A stretch of DNA of 64,000 bases from Anaerococcus jeddahensis. Its GTDB lineage: Bacteria; Bacillota; Clostridia; Tissierellales; Peptoniphilaceae. Location of the stretch: contig NZ_CWHU01000005.1 in assembly GCF_001182725.1 (NCBI RefSeq), positions 496,001 to 560,000 of the forward strand, in the 5' to 3' direction. A program made the position numbers and the translations under genes. Each line of letters opens with the position of its first letter. Position 1 is the first letter of the stretch. The notes under the pieces are model-generated. The model saw only the letters and a program-made list of their open reading frames with translations. It was not told the origin of the DNA and made no database searches. This document shows positions 1 to 8,284 of this stretch, piece by piece.

Positions 1-2
1 TT

Positions 3-188
3 TCATACGTCGATAAGAAGAGATTATTCAATCAATTGATAGAAAAAATAGAAATATATGGAGAAAAGACTGAATCGGGTAGATGGGTTAAATCGCTTAC
101 TTTCAAGCTTCCATTGATAGATGAGGATATCAATTTAAGTTTGGACAATGATAGTTCCGTTGAGAGTGTAGTATTGATGTCAAAATGA
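3..188 (+). pseudogene. C-terminal end of a large serine recombinase (5' part outside window)
   Basis: Frame 3 is open from the window edge to a TGA at 186-188 and gives about 61 residues. The text RWVKSLTFKLP, followed by an LDND and a VESVVLMSK ending, resembles the last segment of TnpX/Tn4451-type large serine recombinases. That is family resemblance recognised by eye. The rest of the gene lies upstream of the window, so it could be intact or only a remnant. Related recombinase tails occur at 20603-21258 and 27961-28060. Confidence 0.55.
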
Positions 189-251
189 GATTTAGTTTAA
201 ATTTTACAAAACTAAATAACTGGTAAATTATATATTAACTAAAGGATAATA

Positions 252-1255
252 ATGAACTTTTTAGAATTTAAAAATAAATTTATAAATAACGTGATAAATC
301 AAAATAGTAATATAAATATACAGAATCTTAAAAATTCTTTAAATAAAATACCTTTGATATTAAAAAATATGGAAGGGAATAGACTCATAATGATTAGGGA
401 TTTAATCTGTGATGAAACAATAGGTTTCAATTATATATCAGAAGTATATCTTGCAAATATGATTTTTTTTGAAATGAGCTCATAGTAGGAATAATATCAC
501 CTGACTGGTCTAAAGGGTGGAGGAACATATCATCAAATAAATATATTTCTGAAATTATATCTGATTATATGTATTTTTTAAATCAATACGTGTATAGAAG
601 TTATTTTATTAATATTATTGGAGCATTAGCTTTAGTATATGGTAAATCTAGCCCATTTTTTTGACAATCAATGTTTAGATACGATCACTATAATATAGAT
701 AAAGATTATAAGAAATTTACAGATACTATCAATAGAAAATATAATAATCTTAATACGAATTATAGAATGTTTGTCTATATAATGAGCAAAATTAATGCAC
801 TTGCCCCTTACGTAAATAGAGCTGTTTTTTAACATTCTAAATCTTTATGATTAATTACTAATTTATTTGAAGAAGAGGCAATTATTTGCCTAGATAATTG
901 TATTGATATAATAATTCAGTTTATAAAAATAAAAGAGAAGTTACCTACAAAAAAAAAGAAAAGATATGCATAGATTTCTTAAGGAAGTTTTATATATTAA
1001 CGATTTAAATATTAAATACTTAGATTATATATATGATTTAAGATGCGATTTTGATGCTCACCCTGCTAAGAGTTTATGGTGGGATTTTAATGAGATTCAT
1101 ATGAATAATTATGAAGATATTATATATAATGTTCGTATCATTTAATTAAATTCATAGAATATGAATATTCAAATAGAATAGTATTAAAAAAACCTATATC
1201 TTGGTATGAATGGTTTATGGATAATTGTGATTTAATATATGACTTTATTTGATTG
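252..1255 (+). pseudogene. Decayed gene of unknown function
   Basis: A 77-codon frame starts at ATG 252 after a possible GGATAATA ribosome site and stops at 485. Protein-like text then continues in another frame (SPDWSKGWRNISSNKYISEI), meets an in-frame TGA at about 662, resumes as QSMFRYDHYNIDKDYKKFTD, and further pieces continue downstream (SLWWDFNEIHMNNYED, then ISWYEWFMDNCDLIYDFI near 1250). These pieces look like one protein of roughly 300 residues broken by several frameshifts and stops. I do not recognise the family. It lies just downstream of a recombinase tail, so it may be a dead cargo gene. Confidence 0.5.
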
Positions 1256-1637
1256 TAATTGATATCATTAGAAAATTTATAATAAATACGTAATATTATT
1301 ACTTAGAGACAATACTAAATTCTTTATGTAAAAGTTCGCTGACTAAATATCGTAATACAAACGCTTACCGTTAAGTCATAGTTAGATAGGTACGCATTAT
1401 ACAGTTTTAAATTCATAATGTTATACGGTATAAAAAGTTTTAAATTTAGTAAAGTAATTGAATAGATAGTATATCTAAAATGCCAATATATATTGGTATT
1501 TTAGAAAATAAATTTATGGCAGTTGTTAAGTTATTGACCAATTTCATATCTATGTATTTAGTTAATTGAATGGTTATTTTAATAAAAATGATTTTATTCT
1601 GCTATAATTAGGGTTGTAACTGAGGGAGAGCATTTCA
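1256..1637. other. Intergenic region with promoter for the two-component operon
   Basis: No gene is seen here. A good -10 hexamer TATAAT lies at 1603-1608, about 30 bases before the TTG start of the response regulator. No convincing -35 box is visible at 17 bases, as expected if transcription depends on an activator. A GGGAGAG ribosome site follows at about 1623-1629. Confidence 0.5.
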
Positions 1638-2291
1638 TTGAAAAAGATATTAATAATTGAAGATGATAAAAATTTAAATAAAGGGCTTTCTATAGCTTTG
1701 AATAAAGATTATGAGGTTTTCTCTGTAAGCACTGTTAGCAAAGCCAAAAATTTTATTTTTAGTGTTGATTTGATTCTACTTGATATGAACTTACCAGATG
1801 GAGATGGGCTTGAAATAATAAAATATACTAGACAAAATTCATCAATTCCTATTATAGTTTTATCTGCCATAGATCTAGAAGCATATATCATTTCAGCCAT
1901 AAATTTAGGGGCAGACGACTATCTAACAAAACCTTTTTCTCTAGGAATCTTAGAAGCAAAGATAAAGAGAGCTTTTGAAAAAATAGTGTCTAGTGATTTA
2001 AATCTTTATAAGAAAGATGGCCTAGACTTTAATTTCAATGAAAATACTTTCTATGTAGATAATAAAAACATAGATCTCACAAGGACAGAGACAAAAATTT
2101 TATACTACATGATAAAAAACAAGTCTCAAGTTATTACTAAGGAACTACTTTTTGATTTTGTTTGGGGAATAGATGATGAATTTATTGATCAAAATACATT
2201 GAGTGTCAATATTTCTAGAATAAGAAATAAATTCAAACCCTATGACCCAATAGAAACAGTCTTTGGAGTTGGATATAAATGGAATTTTTAA
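1638..2291 (+). CDS. OmpR/PhoB-family response regulator
   Basis: The 217-residue protein has an N-terminal receiver domain (residues 1-115) and a C-terminal winged helix. Acidic pocket residues lie at 8-10, the phospho-acceptor Asp is about residue 49 (LLLDMNLPDGDG) and the conserved Lys is about 98 (YLTKPF). The C-terminal domain carries the usual TRTETKILYYM and VNISRIRNKF segments. The start is a TTG preceded by GGGAGAG. The gene overlaps the histidine kinase by 13 bases and sits directly upstream of an ABC exporter, which is the layout of peptide-antibiotic sensing and resistance modules. The inducer cannot be read from the sequence. Confidence 0.93.
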   Translation: MKKILIIEDDKNLNKGLSIALNKDYEVFSVSTVSKAKNFIFSVDLILLDMNLPDGDGLEIIKYTRQNSSIPIIVLSAIDLEAYIISAINLGADDYLTKPFSLGILEAKIKRAFEKIVSSDLNLYKKDGLDFNFNENTFYVDNKNIDLTRTETKILYYMIKNKSQVITKELLFDFVWGIDDEFIDQNTLSVNISRIRNKFKPYDPIETVFGVGYKWNF

Positions 2292-3151
2292 TAGGTCTTT
2301 TAGTTCTTATAATTGGAATTATTTTATATAAATATATTGTATTGAGAAGTGAAATGAGCGAACTCTCAGACTATATTGATAAGGCTTTGGATGGAAACTT
2401 AGAAATCACAGAATTTGATGAAAAGGAATTATCTAAAATAAAATCAAAGCTCATTAAGTTTTTGTATGCCAGCCAAGTAAAAGAAGCGAAAATAAATACA
2501 GAAAAAAGTAAAACAAAAGATTTAATAGCAGATATATCACATCAAACCAAGACGCCAATTACCAACCTTTCTTTATACATTAGTCTTTTAGAAGATGATC
2601 CGAAAGATGAGTATCTTGAAATTATAAAGTATGAACTTAATAAACTAGAATTTTTAATTCAAAACCTAGTAAAATCTTCTAGGCTCGAATCAGATATTAT
2701 TTCCTTACAAAAACATCAATCAAATTTAAAAGACATAGTAGAAGATGTTTTGAGAGAATTTAAAGTAATATTAGATGAAAAATGTATAAGCATAAATTTA
2801 AAAGACGAAGACTTAATTTTCAATTTGGACGAAAGATGGCTTAAAGAAGCTATCCACAATCTTTTAGATAATGCTATAAAATACTCGCCAAATGGTTCTA
2901 CTATTAATATTTCAATTTATAAATCTTACCTAAACTATAATCTAGACATAGAAAATGAGTGCAAAGACTTATCGGAAGAAACTTTGCCAAAGATATTTGA
3001 AAGATTTTATAGAGGAAAAAATTCAGTTTCCAAGGACGGTTTGGGTTTAGGTCTTTTTATAGCCAGAGAAATTATAGAAAAGCATGGCGGAAATATAAGA
3101 GCGTCTTTGGACAATAACAGAATAAAATTTTCAGTAGACTTCCCTTTGTGA
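2279..3151 (+). CDS. Sensor histidine kinase
   Basis: 290 residues. One or two membrane helices in the first 22 residues are followed by a short linker with no large extracellular sensor domain, so this is an intramembrane-sensing type of kinase. The phospho-acceptor His is about residue 88 in DISHQTKTPITNL. The HATPase domain shows the N box (HNLLDNAIKYS) and G boxes (DGLGLGLFIAREI). It is translationally coupled to the response regulator. Kinases of this size next to an FtsX-type exporter often sense through the exporter itself; that is known for Bce-type systems and inferred here. Confidence 0.92.
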   Translation: MEFLIGLLVLIIGIILYKYIVLRSEMSELSDYIDKALDGNLEITEFDEKELSKIKSKLIKFLYASQVKEAKINTEKSKTKDLIADISHQTKTPITNLSLYISLLEDDPKDEYLEIIKYELNKLEFLIQNLVKSSRLESDIISLQKHQSNLKDIVEDVLREFKVILDEKCISINLKDEDLIFNLDERWLKEAIHNLLDNAIKYSPNGSTINISIYKSYLNYNLDIENECKDLSEETLPKIFERFYRGKNSVSKDGLGLGLFIAREIIEKHGGNIRASLDNNRIKFSVDFPL

Positions 3152-3163
3152 GAAGTCTTTTTT
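3136..3163 (+). terminator. Rho-independent terminator overlapping the end of the kinase gene
   Basis: The stem AGACTTC (3136-3142) pairs with GAAGTCT (3152-3158) and is followed by a T run. The hairpin begins inside the last codons of the kinase gene, so the regulator/kinase pair and the exporter genes are probably separate transcripts. Confidence 0.7.
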
Positions 3164-3202
3164 CTTACAAAACTGTAAGAAGTCTTGTAAGTACTTTGTA
3201 AG
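3164..3202. promoter_or_regulatory. Putative response-regulator operators before the exporter genes
   Basis: An inverted repeat CTTACAAAACTGTAAG (3164-3179) is followed at once by CTTGTAAGTACTTTGTAAG (3184-3202), so TTGTAAG/CTTACAA half-sites recur four times. The position, between the two-component genes and the ABC genes, suggests binding by the adjacent response regulator. This is inferred from symmetry and location only. Confidence 0.55.
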
Positions 3203-3239
3203 ATATAAGTGTTATTTTAAATGTAGAGAGGTGATAGAT

Positions 3240-3917
3240 ATGTTAAAAGTAGAAAATTTAAAAAGATATTATAAAACAAATGATGTGGAAGTAAGAGCTC
3301 TTGATGGAGTATCTTTCGACGTGGAAAAAGGAGAATTTATTTCTATAATTGGAGCATCAGGATCCGGTAAATCAACTCTATTACATTTATTAGGAGGACT
3401 TGATTATCCTACAAGCGGAAAAGTTTTAATTGATGGTACTGATATTTATGGATTAAAAGATGATGAGAGAACTATTTTTAGAAGAAGAAATATTGGTTTT
3501 GTCTTTCAAGCATATAATCTCTTGCCCATGCTAAATGTATATGAGAATATAATTATTCCCTTTGGTCTTGATGGGGACAAAGTAGATAAGAAATATGTTG
3601 ATTCCGTAATAGACATTCTAGAAATAAGTGATCAAAAATATAAAATGCCTAATGAATTATCTGGTGGTCAGCAACAAAGGGTCGCAATAGCAAGAGCCTT
3701 GGTTACTAAACCATCTTTAATTCTAGCTGACGAACCTACAGGTAATTTGGACTCAAAATCATCTTCCCAAGTTGTTTACTTACTAAAAAAGATTAATAAA
3801 GAGCTTGGAAATACTATTCTTATGATTACTCACGATGATGCCGTCGCTCAAGCTGCAGAAAAAACTATAAGGATAGAAGATGGAAAGCTGGTGGGAAAAA
3901 ATGAAAGTCAAAAATAA
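3240..3917 (+). CDS. ABC transporter ATP-binding protein (MacB/LolD/BceA type)
   Basis: 225 residues from ATG 3240, which follows an AGAGAGGTG ribosome site. A GTG nine bases upstream is in frame but lies inside that site. Walker A is GASGSGKST, the signature is LSGGQQQR, Walker B is LILADEP, and the H-loop is ITHDD. Proteins of this size with YKTNDVEVRALDGVSF-type starts energise FtsX-like permeases that export or dislodge peptides. The permease gene follows with a 17-base overlap. Regulation is probably through the TTGTAAG operators just upstream. Confidence 0.93.
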   Translation: MLKVENLKRYYKTNDVEVRALDGVSFDVEKGEFISIIGASGSGKSTLLHLLGGLDYPTSGKVLIDGTDIYGLKDDERTIFRRRNIGFVFQAYNLLPMLNVYENIIIPFGLDGDKVDKKYVDSVIDILEISDQKYKMPNELSGGQQQRVAIARALVTKPSLILADEPTGNLDSKSSSQVVYLLKKINKELGNTILMITHDDAVAQAAEKTIRIEDGKLVGKNESQK

Positions 3918-6381
3918 AGCTTATATAAGGCGTCTTGCAAAAAGTATTTTAAATGCAAATAAAAGTAGGAGAAATATTCTCTTATTAGCAATAGCCCTAA
4001 CATCTATACTTTTTACAAGTCTATTTTCAGTTGCATTAGGTTTAGGGAAAAGCATGGAAACCCAAACAATGAAAACTATTGGCACAATCAGCCATGGCTC
4101 TTTTAAAGAACTTTCTGACGAAGATATAAATATTTTATCCAAGGATAAAGACATAAAGGAATTTTCAATAAGAGAGAAAGTTGGCATTCTTGATGATGAA
4201 AAAATAAGTGCAGAGCTATCTTATATTGATAAAAATGGGTATAAATGGTCTCTAATAGAAAAAGTTAAAGGGAAATTTCCTGAAAAAGAAAACGACGTAT
4301 TTATAGATTTAGCAACTGCAAAAAAATTAGGTTATAAGGGAGAAATTGGTGAAGAAATAGAAGTTCCCTACAATATAGAGAAACCTTACACAGGAGAAAT
4401 TACAGAAAAGAAAAGTGAGAAATTTATTATATCAGGGACTTTTCAAAATCCTATTGACTCCAATGTTGGTGTAGGACAAATTTATTTATCAAAAGCTTAT
4501 GTAGATAAATTATCCCTTCCAGAAAATAATAAAGATTTGGAAGTTATGCTAAAGAATGCATTTATGATAAGGGATAAACTTTTAAAAATTGCAGAGAGAA
4601 ATGGTTATAAAGTGGTAGATGACCCTGGAAATCTATCCGACAAAGAAATAGGAATTGGTGTTAACTTTGCATATCTTTTATCTGGTGATAGTAGTTTTGA
4701 TTTTAAAACATTTATACCCTTCTTAGCTTTTTTGATTTTGGTAATAGTCGCAGGATACTTGATAATAAATAATATTTTTAAGATATCCGTAAATGAAGAT
4801 ATTAAACTTCTGGGACTTTTAAAAACAATTGGAATGACAAAACCGCAAATCAAAAAACTTATTCATCTAGAGTCTATAGCAGCCTCCCTTCCATCAATAA
4901 TAGTTGGAGATATAGTAGGGATTTCTATTGGAAAAGTTATTTTAAATAAAATATTTGCAAATAATGAGATGTTAACGGATGTAAAATTATCACTCATGGT
5001 AATAATCTTAATTATCTTATTTTCGACAGCCTTTACTTTGCTTACAGTATTCCTATCAGTTATGAGACCTGCAAAATATGCAGCAAAAGTTTCTCCAATA
5101 GATGCCAGCAGATACAATGAAACCACGATAAAAAAGAAATATATGAGTGAGAATATTTCTCTGGGCAAGCTTGCTAGTAGACAAGTATTTTCCAATAAAT
5201 TTAGATTTATATCAATAGTTCTTTCCATTAGCCTTTCTGCTGTTATTTTGAATAGTGTCTTAACTTATACAGGCAATATTGATTTAGAAAAAGGAATATC
5301 TGATGTAATTGCAACGGATTATAATATAGCAAGCCCAAAATATTTTAGGTATATGTACTCAGGAAGTGAGGACGGTATCAAGGATAATTTTATTGATGAA
5401 ATAGAAAATCAAAAGGGATTTAAAGCTGGGGGAGCATTATACTACTATGGTTATGAATACGCTTATCCAGATATAAAAATAGAAAACAATAAAGTTGCTC
5501 CAATATTATTGGGAATAGATGATTATTTAATAAATAAACAAAAAATAATAGATGGAGAGTTTGATAAAGAAAAATGGCAAACTGGAAATTATGTTATTAT
5601 AGGCGAAAAAATAAAAAATAATTCTGACTATAAAACTGGCGATAAAATAAAAATCAATGTAAAAAACAGAGTCAAAGAAGTCCAAGTTATGGGCAAGGTT
5701 GAATATAATTTTTCAAATGGTCTTAGATATTTTCCTGTAATTAAGGAAGATATAAACGACGAATCTAGTCCTACTTTAGGCTTGGAATATATTTATATGA
5801 ATCCGAATGAATATAAAGAGCTTACAGGAGATAATAGTATAATGTCCTATGGATTTGATGTAGAAGATAGCGAAAAGGAAAATTTTGATAAGTTATTAAA
5901 ATCTTTTGAAAATGAACCAGGATTTTCCTACGATTCAAGAGATCTTCAGATAAAGTCTTTTAAAGATTTCAAAAATCTTATAGAATTTGTGGGTTATAGT
6001 TTATCTATAGTATTATTCTTAATATCTGTGCTGAATTTTATAAATGTTATTGCTACTGAAATATTAAGAAACATGGTGAACTTATCAATCCTTGAAGCAA
6101 TTGGAATGACAAAGAAAAACATCAAAAAATATTTGGTGAAAAAGAATTTGATCTATTCTTTATGTGGCTTAGTATTTTCCTTAATCATTATGCTTCTTGT
6201 AGATAAATTTATATTAATAGATTTTATGGAACAGACTCAGTGGACTTCTTATAAATTTGTAATCATGCCTCTTATCCTTGTAAACTTTGTAAATATAATC
6301 ATTGGGATAATATTTACAGGTAGATTCTATGAAAAGCACAGTCAAAACAGTCTTGTAGATAGAATTAGAAGTTTAGAATAA
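3901..6381 (+). CDS. ABC transporter permease with two FtsX domains
   Basis: 826 residues from ATG 3901, chosen over an in-frame ATG at 3880 because GGTGGG lies at the right distance. A membrane helix follows the basic N-terminus. A first extracellular domain (about 50-260) leads to an FtsX block of three helices (about 270-400). A second extracellular domain (about 450-660) leads to a second FtsX block at the C-terminus. This double-FtsX architecture is that of antimicrobial-peptide exporters and resistance permeases. It partners the ATPase at 3240 and is probably controlled by the two-component system at 1638-3151. Confidence 0.88.
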   Translation: MKVKNKAYIRRLAKSILNANKSRRNILLLAIALTSILFTSLFSVALGLGKSMETQTMKTIGTISHGSFKELSDEDINILSKDKDIKEFSIREKVGILDDEKISAELSYIDKNGYKWSLIEKVKGKFPEKENDVFIDLATAKKLGYKGEIGEEIEVPYNIEKPYTGEITEKKSEKFIISGTFQNPIDSNVGVGQIYLSKAYVDKLSLPENNKDLEVMLKNAFMIRDKLLKIAERNGYKVVDDPGNLSDKEIGIGVNFAYLLSGDSSFDFKTFIPFLAFLILVIVAGYLIINNIFKISVNEDIKLLGLLKTIGMTKPQIKKLIHLESIAASLPSIIVGDIVGISIGKVILNKIFANNEMLTDVKLSLMVIILIILFSTAFTLLTVFLSVMRPAKYAAKVSPIDASRYNETTIKKKYMSENISLGKLASRQVFSNKFRFISIVLSISLSAVILNSVLTYTGNIDLEKGISDVIATDYNIASPKYFRYMYSGSEDGIKDNFIDEIENQKGFKAGGALYYYGYEYAYPDIKIENNKVAPILLGIDDYLINKQKIIDGEFDKEKWQTGNYVIIGEKIKNNSDYKTGDKIKINVKNRVKEVQVMGKVEYNFSNGLRYFPVIKEDINDESSPTLGLEYIYMNPNEYKELTGDNSIMSYGFDVEDSEKENFDKLLKSFENEPGFSYDSRDLQIKSFKDFKNLIEFVGYSLSIVLFLISVLNFINVIATEILRNMVNLSILEAIGMTKKNIKKYLVKKNLIYSLCGLVFSLIIMLLVDKFILIDFMEQTQWTSYKFVIMPLILVNFVNIIIGIIFTGRFYEKHSQNSLVDRIRSLE

Positions 6382-6394
6382 TAGAAGAGGTTTT

Positions 6395-6652
6395 ATGAAA
6401 GAAAATTTAAGCAAGAAGATATTTCTACTTGGACTCGTAATATTTGTGATTTCCTACCTACTGCCAATAGATATCTTTAAAAGCTATACAAGTTTAAGAC
6501 CAACTGGACTCACATAAATGTTTGTTTGCCCAATTATTGGACTAATAGGTTTAATATTTGGGATAAAGGAAAAGGATAGATTGTTTATGGTGTTAAACAT
6601 TCTTTTAATCACATTACTTCCTATAGTAATGTTTGTAGGTCATCTAATATAA
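6395..6652 (+). pseudogene. Small membrane protein gene with an internal stop
   Basis: An ATG at 6395, preceded by AGAAGAGG, opens an 85-codon frame interrupted by TAA at 6515-6517 and ending at 6652. The first part reads KKIFLLGLVIFVISYLLP and the second MFVCPIIGLIGLIFGIKEK, which look like three hydrophobic helices of one small membrane protein. A restart at the ATG straight after the TAA (6518) is possible. It follows the exporter by 13 bases and probably belonged to its operon. I do not recognise the family. Confidence 0.6.
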
Positions 6653-6671
6653 GTAATGCGACTTAAACAAG

Positions 6672-6850
6672 AAAATAAATTAAACAGCTCTTTTATGGGC
6701 TGTTTTTTCTGTGCTTACGAATGATATAATAGATCATAAGATGAATACTGATTGGACATATTTCCACATACGAGGCTTTTGAAAAATCTCAAATTTTATC
6801 CATACTGACCACTCAAGCCATGTGGAAGCTATAGCGTTGATACAAAAGAT
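6672..6850. repeat. Dispersed repeat: terminator plus methyltransferase 3'-end remnant, copy 1
   Basis: About 180 bases here match 25497-25685 almost throughout: the hairpin ACAGCTCTTTTATGGGCTGT, ATGATATAATA, CATACGAGGCTT, and ATCCATACTGACCACTCA followed by CCATGTGGAA. The final part also recurs at 22585-22656. Translated pieces (FPHT, HTDHSSHVES) resemble the extreme C-terminus of 23S rRNA (uracil-5-)-methyltransferases. The bases between here and 7020 show further short protein-like scraps (QFYKHFVFEKDEEGYV) but no gene. Confidence 0.6.
6684..6708 (+). terminator. Rho-independent terminator
   Basis: ACAGC(TC) pairs with (GG)GCTGT around a TTTTATG loop and is followed by six T. It lies downstream of the exporter operon and is part of the dispersed repeat. 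Confidence 0.75.
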
Positions 6851-7021
6851 GTAAATTTAGAAATCCTGTATTTTAAGCAGTTTTACAAGCATTTTGTATT
6901 TGAAAAAGATGAAGAAGGATATGTCAAAAAGACACAAAAAAACTATATGGACGTGAGAGTAGTTTTTGGGCTGGTATGAGGAAACACAAAAATATAATTA
7001 ACTCGCTTTGTACTTTCTACA

Positions 7022-7050
7022 AGAGTAGCTTAAAAGGCTGCTCTTTTTTT
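7022..7050 (+). terminator. Rho-independent terminator
   Basis: AGAGTAGC pairs with GCTGCTCT (one G-T wobble) across TTAAAAG and runs into seven T. No intact gene lies immediately upstream, so it is a leftover of decayed sequence. Confidence 0.6.
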
Positions 7051-7131
7051 GCTTTTTACAAAATTTATATATACCTATACAAATATCCATAAACTCATAT
7101 AAGATAAAGGCCTATAAATATAAAAATTAGT

Positions 7132-8124
7132 TTAATCACAATAATCGCATTTTAAATTGTGATGTTTGCAAGCTAAATTACGAACCTCACTAGGAAGTTT
7201 CCCCTTGTATCTTTTGTAATAAATGGAAAATTTGCTATGGGATGTGTATCCAACAGATTCAGCAATTTCCTTTATAGGTAGTTCGGTATTTAAGAGAAGA
7301 GTTTCAGCTACATTCATTCTTTTTCTTTGAGTGTATTCTGTAATGCTTTGACCATATTTTTCTTTGAAAAAATTTTTTAATTTCGTTCCGCTCATTTTAG
7401 AGATTTTTTCAAGTGTTTCCTGATTTACATTCATTGCGAAATGATCATCTAAGAATCTTGCTACATCTTCAAGTGCTTTATTATCATCAGACTCAATTTT
7501 ATATTTTTTTCTATTTAAGTATGTGTCAATCACAATACTTACCCATTCATTTGCTTTGGCCTTAAAGAAAAAATCAGCGGCAGGGGCGTCCATCTTACAA
7601 TTTAAGATTTCCATTGCCACTTTTTCCAATGACTTTGTAAGTATTATTTGATTTGTTTGAAGCAAAGTGGAATAAAAAGATTCTGTATCTATATTAATAG
7701 CTGCTAGATGCTTTTCTAAAAACTCCTTTTTAAAGCCTATGGAAACAGCAAGATAATAGCAGTTCTCATGTAATAAAAATAGGAAGTCATCTTTTATATT
7801 ATCAAAATCAAGTGTGCATAATGAGTTTGCGGTAAGCGTTTGATAAGGACTGAATTTCTCCCCATTTGCGCTGACTATGTAGCTTGTGTATATTGAAACA
7901 TAATCTGCCATACTATAAGTATTATTTTGAACTACTTCTTCACTTATATAAAAGTCATGGACATCAATAATAAATCCATCTCCTTCATAAAACCAATACA
8001 GGCCTTCTCCATAAGTTGAGTCCTCTTTTTTCCAACAAAAAGTGTGGCCTGCACTTGAATACTTCTTATTGTTTTTACATTCATCTACTTTCATATAATC
8101 TTTTACAAAATCATAATAAGTCAT
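7132..8124 (-). CDS. AraC-family transcriptional regulator
   Basis: 330 residues from ATG 8124, preceded by GGATAGGTGG; a TTG at 8148 would add eight residues but lacks a better ribosome site. The N-terminal 200 residues form a ligand-sensing region with no obvious motif. The C-terminal 100 residues hold two helix-turn-helix motifs with the family pattern LPIKEIAESVGYTSHSKFSIYYKRYKG. It is transcribed away from the transporter operon at 8285-15790 and probably controls it. AraC regulators beside paired half-ABC transporters are common at siderophore or metal-chelate loci, but the ligand here is unknown. Confidence 0.88.
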   Translation of the reverse strand: MTYYDFVKDYMKVDECKNNKKYSSAGHTFCWKKEDSTYGEGLYWFYEGDGFIIDVHDFYISEEVVQNNTYSMADYVSIYTSYIVSANGEKFSPYQTLTANSLCTLDFDNIKDDFLFLLHENCYYLAVSIGFKKEFLEKHLAAINIDTESFYSTLLQTNQIILTKSLEKVAMEILNCKMDAPAADFFFKAKANEWVSIVIDTYLNRKKYKIESDDNKALEDVARFLDDHFAMNVNQETLEKISKMSGTKLKNFFKEKYGQSITEYTQRKRMNVAETLLLNTELPIKEIAESVGYTSHSKFSIYYKRYKGKLPSEVRNLACKHHNLKCDYCD

Positions 8125-8284
8125 AATCCACCTATCCCTTTTAGACAATGTTCCAATTAGCCTTATTAATTTAAAACTATTGTATTAGTAATTATAACCG
8201 ATGTATAATAAAAATACAATGATAGGCATTATCAAATAAGTAAATTTATACCTAAAAGGAACATCAAAGAAAGGGGAGATGATT
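8125..8284. promoter_or_regulatory. Divergent promoter region
   Basis: This 160-base gap separates the AraC gene from the transporter operon. It holds AT-rich candidate promoter elements in both directions (for example GTATAATAA at about 8201-8209) and an AAGGGGAG ribosome site for the ABC gene. An AraC operator is expected here, but no clear repeat stands out. Confidence 0.45.
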
